From DATKJS01 sp964551995 (GTDB taxonomy: Bacteria > Acidobacteriota > Aminicenantia > Aminicenantales > Saccharicenantaceae), in the NCBI GenBank assembly GCA_964551995.1, contig CAZKFD010000016.1:1-64000 (forward strand): a DNA stretch of 64,000 nt. Direction: 5' to 3'. The translations under genes and the position numbers were made by a program. The notes beneath the pieces were generated by a model. That model was not told the origin of the DNA, did no database searches, and saw only the letters and a list, made by a program, of their open reading frames with translations. Below, piece by piece: positions 16,037-25,116 of the stretch. Each line of letters starts with the position of its first letter. Within the stretch, counting starts at the first letter, position 1.

Positions 16037-16441
16037 CTATTTTTCGACCTTGACCACTCCCGCCGGCCGGGCGTGGACCAGAGCGTTGGCGCGGGCCTCG
16101 AATTCCTCCTCCTTGCCCGTGAAGAATTCTTCCCGGATGTATTCGAGGAACTCGCCGACCTCCGCTTCGATCTGCTCCATCTTCTTCCGCATGTTGAGGA
16201 TGACCTCGACACCGGCCAGGTTGACGCCGAGGTCGCGGATGAGGTCGAGAATGAGCTCGAGCCGCTTCAGGTCGTCCGCCGAGTAGAGGCGGGTGTTCCC
16301 TTCGCTTCGGGACGGAGAGATGAGGCCCTCTCGTTCGTAGAGGCGTAACGTCTGGGGATGGATGTTGTACATCTTGGCGACGCTGCTGATATGGTAATAC
16401 GGCTTCGGTTCCTTTTTCGTTTCCTTCGACGCTCTTTTCAT
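16037..16441 (-). CDS. hspR: MerR-family heat-shock repressor HspR
   Basis: 134 aa. The N-terminal winged HTH reads YHISSVAKMYNIHPQTLRLY then EREGLISPSRSEGNTRLYS, typical of HspR. A helical segment follows (LDLIRDLGVNLAGVEVILNM and a coiled coil to residue 105). HspR represses the dnaK operon by binding HAIR sites and uses DnaK as co-repressor. The gene begins one base after dnaJ, and a HAIR-like site lies at the dnaK promoter, so autoregulation is expected. Confidence 0.9.
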   Translation of the reverse strand: MKRASKETKKEPKPYYHISSVAKMYNIHPQTLRLYEREGLISPSRSEGNTRLYSADDLKRLELILDLIRDLGVNLAGVEVILNMRKKMEQIEAEVGEFLEYIREEFFTGKEEEFEARANALVHARPAGVVKVEK

Positions 16442-16442
16442 A

Positions 16443-17564
16443 TCAGTCCCCCCCTGTCGTTTCCCTGGGATTCGGGCCGGACAGCCGCTCCAGCTCCTTC
16501 ATGAGCTCGCGAACCCTCTGGTTCTCGAAGGGCGGCGGGACGATGGAGACCTCCACGAACTCGTCGCCCCGGACCTTTTTCCCCGGCAGCGGCGCACCCT
16601 CGCCCCGGATCCGGAACTTCTGGCCGGATTTCGTTCCCGGGGGGATCCGGATGGCCGTTTTGCCCCAGAGCGTCGGGACCTCGATCTTGGCTCCCAGGGT
16701 CGCTTCGGGGACCGTGACCGGCACTTTGATGAAGATGGCGCTTGCCTCGCGGCGGAAGAGCGGGTGCGGGGCCACTTCGATCGAGATGTACAGGTCTCCC
16801 GGCGGGCCGCCTTGGCGCGCGGCATTGCCCCGGCCGGGGACGCGGACCTTCGACCCGTTATCCACGCCAGGGGGGATGCGGACCGTAATGAGCTCGGATT
16901 TCTGGACGACCCCCTGTCCCCCGCAGGCCGGACACTCCTCGCCGCGGGCTCGGCCCGTGCCGCCGCAGCCAGGGCAGACTCCGGAGAACTTCATGAAGCC
17001 CCGCTGCATGGTGGACCGGCCGCTGCCGCCGCAAACGGGGCACGGCGCACGACCTCCCCGCGAGACATATCCCTGGCCGCCGCAGGTCCCGCAGGACGCG
17101 AGGCGGCTCAGCCTGATCTTCGTCTGGACGCCCCGGATGGCATCCTCGAAGCCGATCTTCATCGAGTAGTGGAGGTCCTCGCCCCGGACGGGTCCGGCTT
17201 CGGCTCTCGCCGCGGGACGGACCCCGGCCCCGCGGAAAAGGTTTTCGAAAAAATCATGGAAAGTCGACGACCCATAATCGGAAAAATCGAACCCTTCGAA
17301 GCCGGAGGCCCGGCCGGGCCCTTCCGGCCCGCCTCCTGGCGGTGCTTCGCCGGCGAAGCCGAACTGGTCGTACTGGGCCCGCTTTTTCGCGTCGCTGAGG
17401 ACGGAATAGGCTTCCTGGATCTCCTTGAATTTGGCCTCGGCCGTCTTGTCGCCCGGGTTGAGGTCCGGATGGTATTTCCGGGCCAGTTTTCTATAGGCCT
17501 TCTTGATGTCGGCCAGGGACGCCGCCTTCGGAACGCCCAGGAGCTCGTAATAGTCTTTCGCCAT
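16443..17564 (-). CDS. dnaJ: Chaperone DnaJ
   Basis: About 373 aa from ATG 17564 (MAKDYYELLG). J domain in the first 70 residues with HPD (KYHPDLNPGD), then a Gly/Phe-rich linker, four CxxCxGxG zinc repeats around residues 150-210 (CGTCGGQG, CPVCGGSG, CPGCGGTG, CPACGGQG), and the C-terminal substrate-binding domain. It stimulates DnaK ATPase and delivers unfolded clients. It lies 61 bases after dnaK and one base before hspR. No grpE is present in the cluster. Confidence 0.95.
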   Translation of the reverse strand: MAKDYYELLGVPKAASLADIKKAYRKLARKYHPDLNPGDKTAEAKFKEIQEAYSVLSDAKKRAQYDQFGFAGEAPPGGGPEGPGRASGFEGFDFSDYGSSTFHDFFENLFRGAGVRPAARAEAGPVRGEDLHYSMKIGFEDAIRGVQTKIRLSRLASCGTCGGQGYVSRGGRAPCPVCGGSGRSTMQRGFMKFSGVCPGCGGTGRARGEECPACGGQGVVQKSELITVRIPPGVDNGSKVRVPGRGNAARQGGPPGDLYISIEVAPHPLFRREASAIFIKVPVTVPEATLGAKIEVPTLWGKTAIRIPPGTKSGQKFRIRGEGAPLPGKKVRGDEFVEVSIVPPPFENQRVRELMKELERLSGPNPRETTGGD

Positions 17565-17625
17565 GGCCGTCACTCAGACGCCCGGCCCTTTCGGGCCGCA
17601 TCTCCCGCCGCCCGGGCCGCGGGGC

Positions 17626-19563
<1,938 letters not shown>

Positions 19564-19591
19564 ATTTTTCCTCCTGATTTAGTAAGAATAT

Positions 19592-19621
19592 AATATATTA
19601 TTTGAGCATATATTTGTCAAA
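19592..19621 (-). promoter_or_regulatory. dnaK promoter overlapping a HAIR-like HspR operator
   Basis: On the minus strand TTGACA (19615-19620), a 17-base spacer and TATATT (19592-19597). The same bases contain TTTGA and TCAAA (19601-19621) separated by 11 bases, exactly the spacing of HAIR (CTTGAGT-N7-ACTCAAG). The half-sites are only 5 of 7 matched, but the hspR gene in the operon makes an operator likely. Confidence 0.7.
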
Positions 19622-19658
19622 TTTTATTAAAAAAAATTAATAGAGCCTACGCTCAGCT

Positions 19659-20285
19659 CTAATAAATGAGGCCTCTGATTCCCTCGTAAAACGTCCAGTA
19701 TATGGCCTGCGCGTCCTTTTCATTTTCAAATCTCAGCTCCAGGACCGATATCGGCTTGCCGTCCCTCGCCCTGAAATAGCTCTTGACGGGCAGCCAGAGA
19801 TACCAGTTCAGGGCATCCCTGACCGCGGCCAGCCCCTTTTTCGTGGCATTGACCGAAACGTGGAGCCCGTTGTCGAAATCGAGCCCGAATGTCACCGGCA
19901 TATCCTTAAGCTCCAGAGCGCCGAGTTCGAACTTGGTCGGGTCCGTAGGCGTCGGCTCGGCTTCTCCGGGCTTGATGACGTTCCGCCGCGGCGGGTTCAA
20001 CGCGCTTTTCTTGATCAGCTCGACTGTTTTCGAGAATGCCGGTTTCCCCCAGAAACGCATCGACTTCAGGCGCCAGGCCCTGAGTACCATGCCCTTGACC
20101 CGCAACTCGAGAAACCTCTCCCTGACATCGAGGACGAAATAGAAGTGAGGTTCCTTCGCCAGATCGTATTCGGCGCTCACATCGTGGAGGCGCTGGGCGA
20201 TCTTCGCGCGGTCCGCCTGGACGGTCTGCCCGGCGGCCGCGGCCGCGGCCAGGGCGGCCAGGAGAACGAGCGCCGTTCGCTTCAT
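19659..20285 (-). CDS. Unknown exported protein of the L,D-transpeptidase cluster, 208 aa
   Basis: I start it at ATG 20285 (MKRTALVLLAALAAAAAAG), which gives a clear signal peptide and places it five bases after the preceding stop; a longer in-frame start would overlap that gene. The mature part has basic and aromatic patches (HFYFVLDVRERFLELRVKG, WYLWLPVKSYFRA) and no motif I know. It is the last gene of an operon with two L,D-transpeptidases, so a periplasmic role in peptidoglycan or in handling those enzymes is a reasonable guess only. Confidence 0.65.
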   Translation of the reverse strand: MKRTALVLLAALAAAAAAGQTVQADRAKIAQRLHDVSAEYDLAKEPHFYFVLDVRERFLELRVKGMVLRAWRLKSMRFWGKPAFSKTVELIKKSALNPPRRNVIKPGEAEPTPTDPTKFELGALELKDMPVTFGLDFDNGLHVSVNATKKGLAAVRDALNWYLWLPVKSYFRARDGKPISVLELRFENEKDAQAIYWTFYEGIRGLIY

Positions 20286-20290
20286 GGCTT

Positions 20291-20938
20291 TCAATAGATG
20301 TAGACTTTGGTCCCGATGGAAACGATCTTGAATATTTCCTTGAGGTCGTCGTCCCCGACCCGGACGCACCCGTGGGTCACGTTTCTGCCGAGCAGCCGCG
20401 TGTAGAGCGTCCCGTGGATGAAATATCCGTCCCCGAACCCGAGGGCGTAGTCGCCGAGGCTCCCCGCCTCCACCCGGTCCTCCTGGTTCTTCGGGATCGG
20501 CTCCCCTTCCTCGATGAACGCCCAGTCCGGCTTGACCCAGTAGGGGTTCCGGATTTTGGACTTGACTGCGAACTCGCCCCTCGGCGTATCAAAGACCCAT
20601 TTCCGCTTTCCCCCGGGGTCCTGGAGCACGTCTCCGCTGCCGCAGGAGACGACCGCCTCGCGGACCACCTCGGAGCCCCTTTTGACGTAGAGACGGTTCG
20701 CCCCGGTGTCGACGACGATATAGATCCCCTTCGGCTGGAGGAGTGCGATCCTCCGCTCCATCCCCTGGATGCTTTTCTCCACGCGGGGAACATCCTTATC
20801 CCGTAGCGCCGGGCCCTCGGAGGACGCCGGCCAGGCCGAAACCTGCTTCAGGCCCGAATAATAAGAAACCCCGACGACCAGGAGGACCTCCAGATACGCG
20901 AGGGCGAGAAGGATGACGATCAGGCGCTTCCAGAACAT
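20291..20938 (-). CDS. L,D-transpeptidase (YkuD domain), membrane-anchored, 215 aa
   Basis: Start at ATG 20938 (MFWKRLIVILLALAYLEVLL), an N-terminal signal anchor. The YkuD domain covers residues about 85-215. IHGTLYTRLLGRNVTHGCVR carries the conserved His, Ser/Thr-His-Gly-Cys and Arg, with Cys as nucleophile. These enzymes make 3-3 peptidoglycan cross-links or attach proteins to peptidoglycan, and they resist most beta-lactams except carbapenems. It begins one base after the stop of the upstream transpeptidase gene. Confidence 0.9.
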   Translation of the reverse strand: MFWKRLIVILLALAYLEVLLVVGVSYYSGLKQVSAWPASSEGPALRDKDVPRVEKSIQGMERRIALLQPKGIYIVVDTGANRLYVKRGSEVVREAVVSCGSGDVLQDPGGKRKWVFDTPRGEFAVKSKIRNPYWVKPDWAFIEEGEPIPKNQEDRVEAGSLGDYALGFGDGYFIHGTLYTRLLGRNVTHGCVRVGDDDLKEIFKIVSIGTKVYIY

Positions 20939-20939
20939 C

Positions 20940-22028
20940 TCAATTCTTCCTGATCGCCCGGATGACGTAGTTTTCGACCTCGTTCGTTCCGACAATGGCG
21001 ACCGGCGTCCCGACCGAGACCAGGTTAAAAAGCTCATCCATTTTTTCGTTGTCCAGGGAAACACAGCCCCGGGTGAGGGTGTCCTCTCCTCCGCCGTGGA
21101 TTTCGATATCCCCGCCGATACCCACGGAGGACGGGATCAGACCCCGCCTTTTTTCTTCGGCGAACCTCCTGAGGTCCTCCTCGTTCGGATAGTTGATCAT
21201 CAAGGCCTTGTAATACTGGCTCGAGGCGATCTTCTTGACGATCACGTAGCGCCCCTCCGGCGTCGCGTTGTCCCCGGAGTGCATCTTGTTGGAGAGCCCG
21301 TTGAACCCGAGCCCGATCTCGTAGCTCCTGTAAAGGCGGCCGTTCCGGTAGACGTTCAAACGCCTCTCCAGCTTGCTGACGACGAGGGCGACGATCCCCT
21401 TCGTCCGGGATTCGGCGATCGTGTCCTCGGTCCATCTCCTCCAGATGTCGACCTGCCGCCTGTCGAGGTAGCGGCTGATGAAGGCGAAGACCGCCTCCTC
21501 GGCGTCCCGGACGCACTCCCCGGCTGAAGAGAGCTTCGCCGACGCCTGCTCGAATTTCGCCTGGCGCATCAGGGATTCCGTTTCGTCGAGATAGATGTCC
21601 GCCTGCGCCAGCCGCTTCCGCGCGTTTCCCCGTTCCGTCAGAGAGAGGGTGATATCGTCCAGAGTAGCCATTTTCGCCCTCAGGTTCCGAACGGCCTCGC
21701 CGATGGCCTCGGTTTTCTGGGCCTTGATCCCTTGGACCCGGGCCAGGAGCTCGTCGCCGGACTTGAGGACGGCCTGAAAATCCTGGCGGACGCGGTCATA
21801 GTCCCGGAAAACACCCAGCTTGAGATTCTCCCCTTCGAACCGGTGCCGGGCAGCCGTCAGCGCCCTGGTATAATCGTCGTACTCCTGGCTGCAAAAAACG
21901 GCAGCGCCGGCCCTCCAGAGGTCCTTCTGCTGGGCCTCAGCTTTCTGGACCTCTGGAGGAACCGGCGGAACTCTGCACGCGACAAAACAAACAGCCAGGA
22001 GAAATAAGGCTGTTTGAAAAAGCTTCAA
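20940..22028 (-). CDS. L,D-transpeptidase lipoprotein with helical N-terminal domain, 362 aa
   Basis: A lipobox at residues 15-18 (CFVAC) predicts a lipoprotein. Residues 25-190 are almost entirely helical and probably coiled coil (QKTEAIGEAVRNLRAKM). The YkuD domain follows, with IHGGGEDTLTRGCVSLDN. It keeps the first His, Gly-Cys nucleophile and the following Leu/Asn, but has Arg where the SHGC class has His, which matches the WTxGCIAL-type branch. Two dissimilar L,D-transpeptidases back to back suggest division of labour, for example cross-linking versus protein attachment. Confidence 0.85.
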   Translation of the reverse strand: MKLFQTALFLLAVCFVACRVPPVPPEVQKAEAQQKDLWRAGAAVFCSQEYDDYTRALTAARHRFEGENLKLGVFRDYDRVRQDFQAVLKSGDELLARVQGIKAQKTEAIGEAVRNLRAKMATLDDITLSLTERGNARKRLAQADIYLDETESLMRQAKFEQASAKLSSAGECVRDAEEAVFAFISRYLDRRQVDIWRRWTEDTIAESRTKGIVALVVSKLERRLNVYRNGRLYRSYEIGLGFNGLSNKMHSGDNATPEGRYVIVKKIASSQYYKALMINYPNEEDLRRFAEEKRRGLIPSSVGIGGDIEIHGGGEDTLTRGCVSLDNEKMDELFNLVSVGTPVAIVGTNEVENYVIRAIRKN

Positions 22029-22049
22029 AGTCGAGAGTCGGATGTCCTC

Positions 22050-22646
22050 TTATCTTTTGCCCTTGACCTTATTGATGGCTTCTTGGACCTGCTTGGCGAT
22101 ATCGTCGGCCTTCGCTTTGATGGCCGTCGCTTTGTCCTTGGCGCCGAAATAGTCCTCGGCCGTCATGGCATTCTGGGCCTCGGTCATCTGGCTCTGCAAC
22201 CCGGCGAGGTCCGCCTTCATGGCTTCAATGTCTTTCTTGGTGCCCTTGCCCTTGGGGGCCTTTTCCAACAGGGCCGTGGCGGCGTCAAACGAGGCCTTGG
22301 CGTCGTTCATCGCCTGCGTGGCCTCCTCCTTGGCCTTCTCGATCCGGGCCGGGATCTCCGCCTTCACGGCATCGGCGTCGCTGACGACTTTCGCCAGCAT
22401 CTCTTTGGCCTTGCCGTACTTCTTGAAGAACTTCTTGGACTGAGCGTTGACCTCATCCAGAGCAGCCTGGAGGTCGGTTTTGAGCTTGGCCAGCTCATCC
22501 TTCGCGTAGACGTCGCCCTTCGCGGCCTGGACGGCCTGAACGGCGGCCTTGGCCTGGTCCATTTGCTGGGTGGGGGCTTTGGCGCAGCTCGTGAAAACGA
22601 ACGCGGCCAGCAGCGCCAGAACGAGAACCTTTACCATGCTTTTCAT
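22050..22646 (-). CDS. Alanine/lysine-rich coiled-coil lipoprotein, 198 aa
   Basis: ATG 22646 has AAGGAGG nine bases upstream. Lipobox FTSC at about residues 19-22. The rest is continuous amphipathic helix rich in Ala, Lys, Asp and Glu (LKTDLQAALDEVNAQSKKFF, IEKAKEEATQAMNDAKASF), ending INKVKGKR. No enzyme motif. It is the first gene of the envelope operon and is followed 21 bases later by a lipoprotein L,D-transpeptidase. A structural envelope protein, possibly linked to peptidoglycan in a Braun-lipoprotein-like way, is conceivable, but the terminal residue is Arg, not the Lys used by Lpp. Confidence 0.75.
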   Translation of the reverse strand: MKSMVKVLVLALLAAFVFTSCAKAPTQQMDQAKAAVQAVQAAKGDVYAKDELAKLKTDLQAALDEVNAQSKKFFKKYGKAKEMLAKVVSDADAVKAEIPARIEKAKEEATQAMNDAKASFDAATALLEKAPKGKGTKKDIEAMKADLAGLQSQMTEAQNAMTAEDYFGAKDKATAIKAKADDIAKQVQEAINKVKGKR

Positions 22647-22912
22647 AACTTTTCCTCCTTGAGAAATATTCATGATCACGGTCTTCTCAGTGAACCCTTT
22701 TGGCTCCGATCGCCCAAGCGATTCCCACCTCCTTTCGGGCTGGTGAACCTCATGCTCTCAAAAACGCCGTTCTGAGAGGGGAATTTTCAAGAATCGATCA
22801 GGCTCCGGATTACGGGGGATGAGCGTCTTCGTTGAATAAGGCTCCTCTATGAGTGTTCATATGATTGTCTTTGTGTTACCCGTCAGGCCTAGCTTATAAT
22901 AAACCCTATATG
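22647..22912 (-). other. Long 5' leader of the envelope operon
   Basis: About 265 bases lie between the predicted transcription start and the lipoprotein ATG, with no gene inside. On the minus strand it can form at least two short hairpins: CTCTCA with TGAGAG (about 22757-22781) and ATCGC with GCGAT near 22708-22724. I recognise no known riboswitch. Confidence 0.4.
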
Positions 22913-22918
22913 TTTGGT

Positions 22919-22947
22919 TTTATATCACAAGAATCAGGCCTTGTCAA
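22919..22947 (-). promoter_or_regulatory. Near-consensus promoter of the envelope operon
   Basis: TTGACA (22942-22947), 17-base spacer, TATAAA (22919-22924) on the minus strand. The -35 box overlaps the stop codon region of the upstream metallo-beta-lactamase-fold gene. This separates the lipoprotein/transpeptidase operon from the nuo operon. Confidence 0.75.
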
Positions 22948-23555
22948 TCTGTATCCGAAAAAAGGGGACATCTGCGGCCCGCCTGTTCCCGTAGGCGTCC
23001 CGCGGATCGCCCGATGCCAGCGCCGGGCGTGGGCCCGGTCAGCGGCTCGAATTCGTGCTTGCGGCCCGCCGCGCGGATCGTCCCGAAGGCGCGTCGGAGC
23101 TCGTGGCTGAAGGCCACGACCCATTCCTCCGCCACGGCCTGCGCGTAGAGTCTTTTCTTGTTGTCGTGCGTTTCGACGGGATAGAGATCGTAGCTCATGA
23201 TATAGGCAAGGTCGACGTGGGCCGAGGTGGGCACCGCGTCGCCCAAATAGAAAAAGGTCCGCCCGCCTGACGTGATCTTGAGCCCCTGATGGAAGGCCGT
23301 ATGACCGGGAATGAGGACAGCCTCGACGCCCTCCCGGAGGCGAGCGTTTCCATCGACGAGGATCGCCGCCTCCGCTGACCTGACCAGATAGCAGTTGAGC
23401 GCCAACGTGATCCGGTCCTCGCTGTCGGGAGCTGCCCGCTTGTCCCAAAGGGTCTTCGGCACGCCACCGAACATCGCGCCTCCGTCCACCCGAAACGTCA
23501 CGTCCATGAGCCGGATAATCTCGAAGGCCCCGATCTCGAGCCGTTCCGCGGGCAT
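22944..23555 (-). CDS. Metallo-beta-lactamase-fold protein lacking its HxHxDH motif, 203 aa
   Basis: ATG 23555 lies two bases after nuoI. The front (DRITLALNCYLVRSAEAAIL then VD) and back (LIPGHTAFHQGLKITSGG, FFYLGDAVPTSAHVDLAYI, WVVAFSHE) match metallo-beta-lactamase-fold hydrolases, and GHTAFHQ and GD are conserved metal-site parts. Between VD and GNARLREG, where about 100-120 residues with HLHxDH should be, nothing remains and the frame is intact. The protein is therefore about 200 instead of roughly 300 residues and probably cannot bind its first metal. It may be a dead remnant, an assembly artefact, or a repurposed protein. Confidence 0.65.
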   Translation of the reverse strand: MPAERLEIGAFEIIRLMDVTFRVDGGAMFGGVPKTLWDKRAAPDSEDRITLALNCYLVRSAEAAILVDGNARLREGVEAVLIPGHTAFHQGLKITSGGRTFFYLGDAVPTSAHVDLAYIMSYDLYPVETHDNKKRLYAQAVAEEWVVAFSHELRRAFGTIRAAGRKHEFEPLTGPTPGAGIGRSAGRLREQAGRRCPLFSDTD

Positions 23556-23557
23556 TT

Positions 23558-24028
23558 TCAGACCAGCTTCTCCAGCGGATAGTCCAGGGCCGCCCGGCTC
23601 TCGGCGGCCAAGCGGATGTCCCCCGTGTCCATCCGGATCGCGTCTTCCGGGCAGGCCTCGACACAGAACCCGCAGAAGCAGCAGCGGCTGAGGTCGATGA
23701 CGAAGCTCGCCGCGTATTTCTGGACCTCGGGGTCGCCGGTCTCCGCCGCTTCGATGAAGATGCATTCTGAAGGGCAGACCGTCGCGCACATCATGCAGGC
23801 CACGCACTGGGGGAGCCCGTTCGGCCGGCGCAGGATGCGGTGACGGCTCTTGTGGCGGGGGGCGAGCGGCTTCACCTCGTCCGGATACTGGATCGTGACG
23901 GCCCCACGCCGCCTCGTCTTGAGGCCGAGGAAGTTCAAAGTGTGTAACCACATATTGATGACGAAGTGGCGGGCCGTGATCCAGACGCCCCTCACGATCT
24001 CCCTCAGGATGATCCAGGCACTTCTCAT
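23558..24028 (-). CDS. nuoI: NADH-quinone oxidoreductase subunit I
   Basis: 156 aa. Two ferredoxin-type [4Fe-4S] sites, CVACMMCATVCPSEC near residue 75 and CCFCGFCVEACPEDA near 115, place it as NuoI, which carries clusters N6a and N6b in the peripheral arm of complex I. An amphipathic N-terminal helix (IVRGVWITARHFVINMW) fits contact with NuoH. It follows nuoH by seven bases; nuoJ would normally be next but is replaced by the metallo-beta-lactamase-fold gene. Confidence 0.93.
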   Translation of the reverse strand: MRSAWIILREIVRGVWITARHFVINMWLHTLNFLGLKTRRRGAVTIQYPDEVKPLAPRHKSRHRILRRPNGLPQCVACMMCATVCPSECIFIEAAETGDPEVQKYAASFVIDLSRCCFCGFCVEACPEDAIRMDTGDIRLAAESRAALDYPLEKLV

Positions 24029-24035
24029 CGTTCGC

Positions 24036-25112
24036 CTACTTCACGACCAGGATGAGAGCCGTGAGCACGATGTTGACGGCCCCAGCCGGGACGAGAACCT
24101 TCCAGCCGAAATCCATGACCTGGTCGTAGCGGAACCGGGGGTAAGTCCAGCGGACAAGGACCTGAAGCCAGCAGAAGAAAAAAACCTTGACGTTGAAGGC
24201 CGCGACCTCGAGCGCCGTAACGATCCAGGACGGCAAAAGCCACGACGCACCCCAGGGAAACCGGAAGCCGGCTGCCCCCAGCCAGGGGACCTGCCAGCCG
24301 CCGAAGAAGACCGTTACTGTCAGGCAGGAGATGATGATGACCTCGAGGAAGTCGGTCATCATGAAGAGGCCCCACTTGAGGCCGCTGTATTCGGTGAAGA
24401 AGCCGATGATCTCGGACTCTCCCTCGGGAAGGTCGAACGGCACGCGCTTCGTCTCGGCCAGAGCCGCCAGGAAGAAAGCGGCGAAGCCCAAGGGCTGAAG
24501 GAAGATCCCCCATTTGGGGAGAAACCCGAACAACATCCCGGCCTGGAAACGGACGATTTCCGAGAGCCGCAGGGACGGAAAGACCATCACCACGCCGACG
24601 AGAGAGAGCCCGAGGGCCACCTCGTAGGAGATGAGCTGGGCCGCCCCCCGCAGGCTCCCGAGAAGCGCGTACCGGCTGTTCGAGGACCAGCCGCTGAGAA
24701 GGATCCCGTAGATCCCGAGGCTGAGCATGGCCAGGACGAAGAGAAGGGCCGCATTGACGTCGGCGACCTGAAGGGCGATGTGACGGGCAGCGAGATGAAC
24801 GGTGTCCCCGAAGGGAATCGCCACGACGGTGACGGCGACGAAGAAGAATGAAAGGAAAGGCGCCAGCGTGTGCAGAAGGCGTTCGGAAAACGAGGGGACG
24901 AAATCCTCTTTGAAGATCATTTTGATGGCGTCGGCGAAAGGCTGAAAGAGGCCGAAGAGGCGGAGCCCGAAGACCGAAGCGCGGTTGGCACCGATGCGAT
25001 CCTGGATGACCGCGCTCTCTTTCCGCTCAACCCAAGTCATGAGCAGCGCGAGAAACATCAGCCAGGCCATCGCCAGGACGATCTTGATGAGCAGGATGAC
25101 GATGTCCACCAT
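24036..25112 (-). CDS. nuoH: NADH-quinone oxidoreductase subunit H
   Basis: 358 aa with eight or so membrane helices. WVERKESAVIQDRIGANRAS near residue 27 and the loop EYSGLKWGLFMM around 240 are NuoH (ND1) signatures. It forms the membrane part of the quinone-binding site. The loop AETKRVPFDLPEGESEIIGF, near 225, contains the conserved acidic residues of the E-channel. Start is ATG 25112, four bases after nuoG. Confidence 0.95.
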   Translation of the reverse strand: MVDIVILLIKIVLAMAWLMFLALLMTWVERKESAVIQDRIGANRASVFGLRLFGLFQPFADAIKMIFKEDFVPSFSERLLHTLAPFLSFFFVAVTVVAIPFGDTVHLAARHIALQVADVNAALLFVLAMLSLGIYGILLSGWSSNSRYALLGSLRGAAQLISYEVALGLSLVGVVMVFPSLRLSEIVRFQAGMLFGFLPKWGIFLQPLGFAAFFLAALAETKRVPFDLPEGESEIIGFFTEYSGLKWGLFMMTDFLEVIIISCLTVTVFFGGWQVPWLGAAGFRFPWGASWLLPSWIVTALEVAAFNVKVFFFCWLQVLVRWTYPRFRYDQVMDFGWKVLVPAGAVNIVLTALILVVK

Positions 25113-25116
25113 GGCG

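Noticed and set aside
22647..22912. Known riboswitch in the envelope-operon leader
   Set aside because: Only short unrelated hairpins are visible; no conserved core of any riboswitch class I know.
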